Below are positions 1-5,922 of a DNA stretch of 8,125 nucleotides, piece after piece. Source of the stretch: CAVDWX01 sp963612735 (GTDB lineage Bacteria > Bacillota_I > Bacilli_A > RFN20 > CAG-826); assembly GCA_963612735.1 (NCBI GenBank), contig CAVDWX010000056.1, positions 1 to 8,125 on the forward strand, in the 5' to 3' direction. The notes beneath the pieces are model-generated. The model was not told the origin of the DNA. It saw nothing but the letters and a program-made list of their open reading frames with translations, and ran no database searches. The translations under genes and the position numbers were made by a program. The stretch's first letter is position 1, and every line of letters starts with the position of its first letter.

Positions 1-1362
1 GTTAATGAATATCGCGATGTTTTAACTCATTCGCGTTATGATTCGCCGCATTTAAATATTCCTTCTACCGGCAAAAGAAAATTATTAGTTATTCCCATTA
101 ATTTTTTAGATAGTGATGTCTCTCATAACGAACAAACTCGTATCGATATTCAAAACGCTTTCTTTGGGAGCAAAGACAACAATCAATATTATTCAGTGGG
201 TGAATATTATATGCGTTCATCTTATGGAACTCTCCAATTAGAAGGAGAAGTAAGCGAATGGTATACCGTTAATAAGACGAGTGATGAACTCGAATCTGGT
301 GTTTATACTAAAACTAGTCAAAATATCGTTTTAGAAGCTTTAAAATGGATTAATAGTGAGCAATATCCGGGTGAAAAGATCCATTTCCGGGATTATGACA
401 CCGACAAAGACGGATATATCGATGGGGTTTTTATTTTATATAATCATCCTTACGTTAAATCTAATGATCATCCTTTATATTGGGCATATACCGATTATAT
501 GAACGGAAAGATTAATGATGAATATAAAATATCAACTTATTCCTGGGCTTCGACTTATTTTTTAGATAAGAAAAACGGCAGTGTTAATTCCGATACCTAT
601 ATCCATGAAACCGGCCATTTATTTGGTTTACTCGATTATTATAATACCGATGAAAATAATTATTATCAGCCCACTGGTAGTATGGATATGATGGACTATA
701 ATTTAGGTGATCACACCGCTTTTTCAAAAATGCTTTTAAATTGGACTACTCCAACAGTGTTGAAAAGGGAATATTTTAGTGGTTATTCTCGCGATGTATT
801 ACGACCTTTTCTTACTACAGGAGAAACTATTTTAATTCCGACTAGTCAATATAACGGCACTCCATATGATGAATATTTATTACTAGAATATTTTGTTCCT
901 CAAGGTTTAAATAAGACTCCTAATTATAAATATAAATATAAGGATAAATATGGTAATACTGGTTCATTTTCATATCTCAATGAATACGGCTTAAAGGTTT
1001 ATCATGTCGATGCTAGACTTGCCTATTATAACGCGAAGCATAATTTCATTTGTTTAATAGATGACCCTAACGCTGAATCCTTATTAGCGGCTTCAGGAAT
1101 TAATAAATATTATATTGATTTTGCCTACACTAATACGACAAGAAACGGGAATGATTTTGTCTTATATCATCTTTTAGAAAGCAGTGGCAATAACACCTTT
1201 AAAGACGGTATACCTGGAAATAACGATATTCTCTTTGAAGAAGGGGATAAATTTAACGATAAAGTTTTTGCTAATTTTACTTTTCATAACGGTGAACAAC
1301 TAAATATTCATTTTCAAATCGATAGTGTTGATGAAGTAGGAATCTCACTTACGTTTTATTGA
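1..1362 (+). CDS. M6-family (immune inhibitor A-like) zinc metalloprotease, 5' end outside window
   Basis: The reading frame is open from the first base, so the N-terminus (and any signal peptide) lies upstream. A GTG at 196 is in frame but is not the start, because typical family sequence precedes it. About 453 residues are visible. In visible numbering, residues 27-65 have the early strand-helix block of M6 peptidases (KRKLLVIPINF onward). Residues 131-142 form an Asp-rich DxDxDG loop (DYDTDKDGYIDG), a putative calcium site common in this family. The zinc motif HETGHLFGLLD is at 202-212, with His202 and His206 as ligands and Glu203 as the general base. A Met-turn-like DMMD follows at 229-232, then the AFSKMLLNW segment typical of M6 enzymes. 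The rest is a Tyr/Asn-rich beta-type C-terminal region including a short YKYKYKDKY stretch. The family is secreted or surface-attached and degrades proteins; the actual substrate is unknown. The gene ends with TGA, and no clear terminator follows before the rpsL promoter. Confidence 0.85.
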   Translation, partial: VNEYRDVLTHSRYDSPHLNIPSTGKRKLLVIPINFLDSDVSHNEQTRIDIQNAFFGSKDNNQYYSVGEYYMRSSYGTLQLEGEVSEWYTVNKTSDELESGVYTKTSQNIVLEALKWINSEQYPGEKIHFRDYDTDKDGYIDGVFILYNHPYVKSNDHPLYWAYTDYMNGKINDEYKISTYSWASTYFLDKKNGSVNSDTYIHETGHLFGLLDYYNTDENNYYQPTGSMDMMDYNLGDHTAFSKMLLNWTTPTVLKREYFSGYSRDVLRPFLTTGETILIPTSQYNGTPYDEYLLLEYFVPQGLNKTPNYKYKYKDKYGNTGSFSYLNEYGLKVYHVDARLAYYNAKHNFICLIDDPNAESLLAASGINKYYIDFAYTNTTRNGNDFVLYHLLESSGNNTFKDGIPGNNDILFEEGDKFNDKVFANFTFHNGEQLNIHFQIDSVDEVGISLTFY

Positions 1363-1411
1363 TTTTTGAACGTTTTTATTCACTTTTATTGGTTAATTTT
1401 ACATTTTGCTC

Positions 1412-1440
1412 TTGCATGTCTTTTTTTAGACCTATATTAT
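1412..1440 (+). promoter_or_regulatory. Sigma-A-type promoter of the str operon (rpsL promoter)
   Basis: TTGCAT at 1412-1417 and TATTAT at 1435-1440 are separated by exactly 17 bp, close to the TTGACA-17-TATAAT consensus. AT-rich DNA upstream (1372-1410) could act as an UP-like element. Predicted transcription start is near 1447, giving a leader of about 106 nt before rpsL. The CTATATTAT around the -10 recurs exactly in the tuf promoter. An alternative -10 reading, TATATT at 1433-1438, would give a less favourable 15-bp spacer. Confidence 0.75.
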
Positions 1441-1446
1441 ATATAA

Positions 1447-1538
1447 GCGTGTGTGCTTATAGGACACGTTGACCGAAATGGTCCATTTTTTAAGGGGAAC
1501 ATTGATACACTCGGTACTGTGGATAGCACACAATAAAG
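1447..1538 (+). promoter_or_regulatory. Structured 5' leader of the str operon mRNA (candidate cis-regulatory RNA)
   Basis: Complementarity read by eye allows one long interrupted hairpin. 1450-1457 pairs with 1525-1532 (8 perfect bp); 1459-1460 pairs with 1523-1524 after a bulged T; 1465-1467 with 1519-1521; 1472-1476 with 1511-1515; 1477-1480 with 1500-1503; and 1482-1484 with 1496-1498, leaving an apical loop at 1485-1495. The closing helix begins at the predicted 5' end of the transcript, and its 3' strand ends 6 nt before the AAAGGA ribosome binding site (1539-1544). A fold bound by a ribosomal protein at this site could control translation of the operon. It matches no leader family I can name. 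The base pairing is visible; the regulatory role is inferred. Confidence 0.5.
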
Positions 1539-1552
1539 AAAGGATTTAGAAT

Positions 1553-1972
1553 ATGCCCACTATTAATCAATTAGTACGTGAAGGTCGTAAGACCGCGACT
1601 GTCAAGTCTAAGGCACCAGCCCTTGGCAAGAGATGGAATTCATTGAAGAAAAAAGAAACTTCTCAACCAGCCGCCCAAAAACGTGGTGTTTGCACCCGTG
1701 TTGGCACTATGACACCTAAAAAACCTAACTCAGCTTTAAGAAAATACGCTCGTGTTCGCTTAAGTAATGGATATGAAGTTACCGCTTATATCGGTGGTGA
1801 AGGACACAACTTACAAGAGCACTCAACAGTGATGATTCGTGGAGGCCGTGTTAAAGATTTACCTGGTGTTCGTTATCACATTGTTAGAGGAACCCTCGAC
1901 TGCGCTGGAATTGAAAAAAGACGTCAAGGTCGTTCATTATACGGAAGTAAGAAACCAAAAGGTTCTGAATAA
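1553..1972 (+). CDS. rpsL: 30S ribosomal protein S12
   Basis: S12 sits at the decoding centre of the small subunit and helps monitor codon-anticodon pairing. The protein is 139 residues, a usual Bacilli length. It starts with the family's MPTINQLVR. It carries TPKKPNSALRK at 54-64 (Lys57 aligns with the lysine altered in classic streptomycin-resistant mutants and is wild type here), GHNLQEHS at 84-91, and KDLPGVRYH at 101-109, where Asp102 aligns with the beta-methylthiolated Asp of E. coli. One small oddity is GG at 81-82 where PG is common. The ATG is preceded by AAAGGA with an 8-nt gap. It is the first gene of the str operon, behind a structured leader. I see no rpoC-like sequence before it, unlike the rpoB-rpoC-rpsL order common in Firmicutes. 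Confidence 0.98.
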   Translation: MPTINQLVREGRKTATVKSKAPALGKRWNSLKKKETSQPAAQKRGVCTRVGTMTPKKPNSALRKYARVRLSNGYEVTAYIGGEGHNLQEHSTVMIRGGRVKDLPGVRYHIVRGTLDCAGIEKRRQGRSLYGSKKPKGSE

Positions 1973-1990
1973 GAAGAAGGAGGATAAAAT

Positions 1991-2461
1991 ATGCCACGTA
2001 AAGGAAGCGTTGCAAAGCGCGATGTGTTACCCGATCCAATTTATAAATCAAAATTAGTAACACGTTTAATCAATAAAATTATGCTTGATGGCAAAAAGGG
2101 AACTGCTCAACACATTCTCTATACCGCCTTCAATAAAATCGAAGCGAAAACTGGCAAACCTGCCATGGATGTTTTCAACGCTGCGATTAATAACATTATG
2201 CCTGAAGTCGAATTAAAAGTTCGTCGTATTGGGGCCGCTAACTATCAAGTTCCAACCGAAGTTTCATTAGAAAGAAAAGTGACTTTAGGATTAAGATGGT
2301 TAGTCAATTATGCTCGTTTAAGAAATGAAAAGAGTATGGAAGATCGTCTTGCTAACGAAATCATCGATGCCGCGAACGGCACTGGTGCCTCCGTTAAGAA
2401 AAGAGAAGATACACATAAAATGGCTGAAGCCAATAAAGCTTATGCCCATTATCGTTGGTAA
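1991..2461 (+). CDS. rpsG: 30S ribosomal protein S7
   Basis: S7 is a primary assembly protein of the 30S head that binds the 3' major domain of 16S rRNA and lines the E site. It has 156 residues, the standard bacterial length. Conserved blocks include the basic N-terminus MPRKGSVAKRDVLPDP, GKK at 34-36, the beta-hairpin region VKVRR/QVPTEV around 75-92, RWLVNYAR near 103-110, and the C-terminal VKKREDTHKMAEANKA with a terminal YRW. A perfect AAGGAGG at 1977-1983 lies 7 nt before the ATG. The 18-nt gap after rpsL is too short for the S7-binding intercistronic element of the E. coli str operon. If this operon is autoregulated by S7 or S12, the site is more likely in the rpsL leader (inference). 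Confidence 0.98.
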   Translation: MPRKGSVAKRDVLPDPIYKSKLVTRLINKIMLDGKKGTAQHILYTAFNKIEAKTGKPAMDVFNAAINNIMPEVELKVRRIGAANYQVPTEVSLERKVTLGLRWLVNYARLRNEKSMEDRLANEIIDAANGTGASVKKREDTHKMAEANKAYAHYRW

Positions 2462-2478
2462 TTTAGGAGAAGAAGTTT

Positions 2479-4557
2479 ATGGCTCGCGAATATGATTTGC
2501 ATCATACGCGTAATATTGGTATTATGGCCCATATTGACGCTGGCAAAACAACGACGACAGAACGTATTCTTTATTTCACTGGTAAAATCCATAAATTAGG
2601 GGAAGTCCATGAAGGACAAGCAACGATGGACTGGATGGCCCAGGAACAAGAAAGAGGTATTACCATTACTTCCGCGGCGACTACCGCTGTTTGGAAAGGG
2701 AATCGTATCAACATCATCGACACTCCAGGGCACGTCGACTTCACTGTTGAAGTGGAACGTTCACTCCGTGTCTTAGATGGCGCTATTACGGTTCTTGATG
2801 GGAAAAATGGTGTTGAACCCCAAACTGAAACTGTCTGGAGACAGGGTAGTAAGTACGGTGTTCCTCGTATTGTCTTTGTCAATAAACTTGATGCTATTGG
2901 AGCGAATTTTGAAATGTGTGTTCGCTCATTACACGAACGACTTGGCGCTAACGCTGAAGCTGTTCAATATCCAATTGGTATCGAATCATCTTTAAAAGGA
3001 TGTATCGATCTCATTGAAAGAAAAGCTTGGATTTATTCTTCAGATGCTCATGAAGATCCTCATGAAGCTCCTATTCCCGAAGAATATAAAACCAAAGTCG
3101 AAGAATTAAGAAGTAAATTATTAGAAGCTCTTGCGGCTTTTGATGATGACTTCATGATGAAAGTCTTAGAAGGGGAAGAACCCACTGTTGAAGAAATTAA
3201 ATCAATTATTCGAAAAGCGGTTCTACTCGGTGAATTCCATCCCGTCTTCTGTGGCTCCGCTTATAAAAACAAAAACATTCAATTATTATTAGATGGAGTA
3301 GTGGATTATCTTCCTTCTCCACTTGATATACCTCCTGCGAAAGGAACAGATGATAAAGGAAATGAAGTCACCTGTCCTGCTGATGAAAACGCTCCACTTG
3401 CTTGCTTAGCTTTCAAAATTGCAACAGACCCATTCATTGGCCGATTGGCTTATGTTCGTGTCTATAGCGGCGTTCTTAAAGCTGGTAGTTATGTCTTAAA
3501 TTCTACAAAAGGAATTAAAGAAAGAATTGGTCGTGTCGTCTTGATGCACTCTAACCATCGTCAAGAAGTCGATGAATTGAGAGCTGGAGATATCGGTGCG
3601 GTTGTCGGTTTAAAAAATACCACTACAGGTGATACATTATGCGATCCTGATCATGTTGTTATCTTGGAGAAGATGGAATTCCCTGATCCAGTTATTGAAG
3701 AAGCGGTTGAACCAAAAACCAAAGCTGATCAAGAAAAAATGACCATCGCTTTATCCAAATTAGCGGAAGAAGATCCTACTTTCAAAGTTAGAACTAATCC
3801 TGAAACTGGTCAAACTATTATTGCTGGTGTTGGTGAATTACATCTCGACATCATCATCGATAGACTTAAACGTGAATTCAATGTTCAAGTTAATGTCGGC
3901 GCTCCTCAAGTTGAGTATCGTGAAACAATTCGTACCGCTGCTGATTGTGAAGGTAAATACATTCGTCAATCTGGTGGTCGTGGACAATACGGTCACGTTT
4001 GGATCAAATTTGAACCAAACCCAGGAAAAGGATTTGAATTCGTTGATGCCATTGTTGGTGGTAGTGTTCCAAGAGAATATATTAAACCAACTCAAGATGG
4101 TCTAGTGGATGCATTAAATCGTGGTCTAGTTGCTGGATTCCCGGTGATGGATATTAAAGCGACATTATTCGATGGTAGTTATCATGATGTCGACTCTTCT
4201 GAAGCCGCGTATAAGATTGCTGCCTCGATGGCTTTAAAAGAAGCTGCGAAAAAATGTAATCCGGTAATTCTAGAGCCAATCATGAAAATTGAAGTGACCA
4301 TCCCTGAACAATATTACGGCGATGTCATTGGAGATATTTCTAGACGACGTGGTAATGTAATTGGCGAATCACAAAGAGGAAATGCGAAAATCGTCGAAGC
4401 TGAAGTTCCATTATGTGAAATGTTTGGCTATGTTACCGATTTACGTAGTATGACACAAGGACGTGGAAACTATGTCATGCAATTCGATCACTACGGCGAA
4501 TGCCCTCGTTACGTCCAAGAAGAAATTATTAAGAAGAGTGGAATGTCCGCTCGATAA
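2479..4557 (+). CDS. fusA: Translation elongation factor G
   Basis: EF-G is the GTPase that drives tRNA-mRNA translocation and, with ribosome recycling factor, subunit splitting. It has 692 residues, normal for the family. The G domain shows G1 AHIDAGKT (17-24), G2 RGITITSA (59-66), G3 DTPGH (81-85, with catalytic His85), G4 NKLD (135-138) and G5 GSA (259-261). Domain II follows from about 290, then domain III, and domain IV with RQSGGRGQYGHVW. Its tip loop HDVDSSE starts at His569, matching E. coli His583, and the second loop GDISRRRG is at 618-625; both enter the decoding centre. Intact tip loops argue for a true translocase rather than a ribosome-protection homologue. NKLD replaces the more usual NKMD, a mild variation. 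AGGAGA at 2465-2470 precedes the ATG, 17 nt after the rpsG stop, so it is co-transcribed. Confidence 0.98.
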   Translation: MAREYDLHHTRNIGIMAHIDAGKTTTTERILYFTGKIHKLGEVHEGQATMDWMAQEQERGITITSAATTAVWKGNRINIIDTPGHVDFTVEVERSLRVLDGAITVLDGKNGVEPQTETVWRQGSKYGVPRIVFVNKLDAIGANFEMCVRSLHERLGANAEAVQYPIGIESSLKGCIDLIERKAWIYSSDAHEDPHEAPIPEEYKTKVEELRSKLLEALAAFDDDFMMKVLEGEEPTVEEIKSIIRKAVLLGEFHPVFCGSAYKNKNIQLLLDGVVDYLPSPLDIPPAKGTDDKGNEVTCPADENAPLACLAFKIATDPFIGRLAYVRVYSGVLKAGSYVLNSTKGIKERIGRVVLMHSNHRQEVDELRAGDIGAVVGLKNTTTGDTLCDPDHVVILEKMEFPDPVIEEAVEPKTKADQEKMTIALSKLAEEDPTFKVRTNPETGQTIIAGVGELHLDIIIDRLKREFNVQVNVGAPQVEYRETIRTAADCEGKYIRQSGGRGQYGHVWIKFEPNPGKGFEFVDAIVGGSVPREYIKPTQDGLVDALNRGLVAGFPVMDIKATLFDGSYHDVDSSEAAYKIAASMALKEAAKKCNPVILEPIMKIEVTIPEQYYGDVIGDISRRRGNVIGESQRGNAKIVEAEVPLCEMFGYVTDLRSMTQGRGNYVMQFDHYGECPRYVQEEIIKKSGMSAR

Positions 4558-4566
4558 AGGTTACTC

Positions 4567-4584
4567 ATACCAATCAATTGGTAT
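4567..4584 (+). repeat. 18-bp palindrome in the fusA-tuf spacer, operator-like
   Basis: ATACCAAT (4567-4574) and ATTGGTAT (4577-4584) are perfect reverse complements separated by CA. The right arm ends on the first base of the predicted tuf -35 box. As RNA it would form a hairpin of about 6 bp with a 6-nt loop, but no U-run follows, so it is a poor intrinsic terminator. As DNA it has the size and symmetry of a dimeric repressor site or a supercoiling-sensitive element. The symmetry is seen; the operator role is inferred. Confidence 0.5.
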
Positions 4585-4612
4585 TGATTATAAACAAAAA
4601 TTGCTATATTAT
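4584..4612 (+). promoter_or_regulatory. Internal promoter for tuf
   Basis: TTGATT at 4584-4589 and TATTAT at 4607-4612 are 17 bp apart. TGCTATATT at 4602-4610 also reads as an extended -10 (TGn plus TATATT), which would relax the need for a good -35. The CTATATTAT block is identical to that in the rpsL promoter. The predicted start is near 4619, leaving a leader of about 35 nt with AAAGGAGA at 4637-4644. A dedicated promoter would let EF-Tu be made in excess over EF-G, as cells require. Confidence 0.65.
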
Positions 4613-4653
4613 GGATTTGTTGAATTTTTAGACAAGAAAGGAGATTCAAAATA

Positions 4654-5838
4654 ATGGCAAAAGAACATTATGACAGAAGTAAAGTACACGTTAATATTGG
4701 TACCATCGGACACGTTGACCATGGTAAGACAACTTTAACCGCTGCTATTACTCACGTCTTAGCAAAGAAAGGCTTATCTGAAGTTAAGGATTACGATCAA
4801 ATCGATGCCGCTCCAGAAGAAAAAGCCCGTGGTATTACAATTAATACTGCACACATTGAATATCAAACCGCAAAAAGACACTATGCACACGTTGACTGCC
4901 CAGGGCATGCTGACTATGTCAAAAATATGATTACTGGTGCTGCTCAAATGGATGGAGCAATCCTCGTTGTTGCTGGTACTGATGGGGTTATGCCTCAAAC
5001 TCGTGAACACATCTTACTTGCTCGTCAAGTTGGTGTCCCTTACATCGTCGTCTTCATTAACAAGACCGACTTAGTGGATGATCCTGAATTATTAGACTTA
5101 GTCGAAATGGATGTCCGTGACTTATTAACTAAGAACGGATTCGATGGCGACAATGCTCCAGTTATCAGAGGTTCCGCTCGTTTAGCTCTTGATGGCGATC
5201 CAAAAGAAGAAGAACACATTATGGAATTAATGGATGCTGTTGATGCTTATATCCCAGATCCAGTCCGTGACGTTGATAAACCATTCTTACTCGCTATCGA
5301 AGATGTTATGACTATTTCTGGTCGTGGTACCGTCGTTACTGGCCGTGTCGAAAGAGGAACTGCTAAACTCGGTGACGAAGTCGAAATCGTTGGTATTAAA
5401 CCTACTCAAAAATCAGTTATTACAGGTCTTGAAACATTCCGTAAGATTCTTGATCAAGCCGTCGCTGGTGATAACGTTGGTGTCCTTTTAAGAGGTATCA
5501 ACCGTGACCAAGTCGAAAGAGGTCAAGTCTTAGCAAAACCAGGTTCTGTTACTCCACATAGTAAATTCACCGCTTCTGTTTACGTTTTAACTAAAGAAGA
5601 AGGTGGCCGTCACACTGCTTTCTTAAGCAATTATCGTCCACAATTCTACTTCCGTACAACTGATGTCACTGGTGTTATTACTCTTCCTGCTGGAACTGAC
5701 ATGGTTATGCCAGGTGATAACGTAACCTTAACCGTTGAATTAATTCACCCAATTGCGATGGAAAAAGGAACTAAATTCTCCATTCGTGAAGGTGGAAGAA
5801 CCGTCGGTGCTGGTACCGTTAACGAAATCTTAAAATAA
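4654..5838 (+). CDS. tuf: Translation elongation factor Tu
   Basis: EF-Tu delivers aminoacyl-tRNA to the ribosomal A site as a GTP ternary complex and is usually the most abundant cell protein. It has 394 residues, the typical length. The G domain shows G1 GHVDHGKT (19-26), G2 RGITINTAHIEY (59-70, Thr62 being the switch I magnesium ligand), G3 DCPGH (81-85, with catalytic His85), G4 NKTD (136-139; E. coli has NKCD) and G5 SAR (174-176; E. coli has SAL). Domain II has ISGRGTVVTGRVERG. Domain III has GGRHTAFLSNYRPQFYFRT, where TPF is the common form, and ends in GAGTVNEILK. AAAGGAGA lies 9 nt before the ATG. The gene follows fusA by 96 nt and has its own promoter. It is followed by a terminator, not by rpsJ. 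Confidence 0.98.
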   Translation: MAKEHYDRSKVHVNIGTIGHVDHGKTTLTAAITHVLAKKGLSEVKDYDQIDAAPEEKARGITINTAHIEYQTAKRHYAHVDCPGHADYVKNMITGAAQMDGAILVVAGTDGVMPQTREHILLARQVGVPYIVVFINKTDLVDDPELLDLVEMDVRDLLTKNGFDGDNAPVIRGSARLALDGDPKEEEHIMELMDAVDAYIPDPVRDVDKPFLLAIEDVMTISGRGTVVTGRVERGTAKLGDEVEIVGIKPTQKSVITGLETFRKILDQAVAGDNVGVLLRGINRDQVERGQVLAKPGSVTPHSKFTASVYVLTKEEGGRHTAFLSNYRPQFYFRTTDVTGVITLPAGTDMVMPGDNVTLTVELIHPIAMEKGTKFSIREGGRTVGAGTVNEILK

Positions 5839-5853
5839 TTAGTCTATACTAAT
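5838..5853 (+). repeat. Small hairpin at the tuf stop codon
   Basis: ATTAGT (5838-5843) and ACTAAT (5848-5853) are perfect inverted repeats around a CTAT loop. The left arm begins on the last base of the tuf stop codon. It is AT-rich and has no T-run, so it is not a terminator itself. It could add a 3'-end-stabilising element upstream of the real terminator hairpin, or be chance. Confidence 0.3.
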
Positions 5854-5861
5854 CATAAATT

Positions 5862-5887
5862 AGCTCATCAATTTGGTGAGCTTTTTT
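5862..5887 (+). terminator. Rho-independent terminator of the str operon
   Basis: AGCTCATC (5862-5869) pairs with GGTGAGCT (5875-5882): eight pairs including one T-G wobble, with an AATTT loop. A run of six T follows at 5882-5887. It lies 24 nt after the tuf stop codon. On the opposite strand the T-run is short, so it is mainly a forward terminator. Confidence 0.9.
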
Positions 5888-5906
5888 ATTAATATAAAAA
5901 GAGTTG

Positions 5907-5915
5907 TGATATAAT
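5907..5915 (+). promoter_or_regulatory. Extended -10 promoter for the lipoprotein operon
   Basis: TGA-TATAAT at 5907-5915 is a perfect extended -10 (TGn plus consensus hexamer). No good -35 lies 16-18 bp upstream, where the DNA is the terminator T-run and AT-rich sequence (around 5885-5892). The predicted start, 6-8 nt after the hexamer, falls at about 5921-5923, on or beside an ATG at 5923. Confidence 0.6.
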
Positions 5916-5922
5916 GAATGTA

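Noticed and set aside
922..956. Short AAATAT-type repeats in the protease gene
   Set aside because: They are only a few units long, in frame, and explained by alternating Tyr and Lys codons in an AT-rich gene.
196..1362. GTG at 196 as the true start of the metalloprotease
   Set aside because: The frame is open to base 1, and residues encoded at 79-195 match the family's N-terminal block. No ribosome binding site precedes the GTG.
1363..1411. Intrinsic terminator after the protease gene
   Set aside because: The region is T-rich, but I found no GC-containing inverted repeat before any T-run.
1360..1445. TGA at 1360 read as Trp (Mycoplasma code), extending the protease
   Set aside because: No other in-frame TGA appears in any gene here and all recognisable conserved Trp codons are TGG. 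The extension (to a stop near 1445) is low-complexity and runs through the rpsL promoter.
1973..1990. E. coli-type S7 autoregulatory site between rpsL and rpsG
   Set aside because: The gap is only 18 nt and is taken up by the AAGGAGG ribosome binding site, leaving no room for the known two-helix element.
1839..2057. Out-of-frame plus-strand ORF bridging rpsL and rpsG
   Set aside because: It overlaps two intact ribosomal genes in another frame, shows no domain and has no start signal. The similar frames at 2777-2995, 3821-4105 and 4463-4654 were dropped for the same reason.
2571..2882. Minus-strand open frame within fusA
   Set aside because: It lies wholly inside a strongly conserved gene, with no promoter, ribosome binding site or recognisable protein. 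It is a shadow of the sense codons, as are the minus-strand frames at 3838-4095 and 4774-5010.
4601..4654. Small ORF in the fusA-tuf spacer from a TTG at 4601, ending in a TAATG overlap with the tuf start
   Set aside because: It has no ribosome binding site, begins upstream of the predicted tuf transcription start, and resembles nothing I recognise. The stop-start overlap follows from the AT-rich sequence before the ATG.
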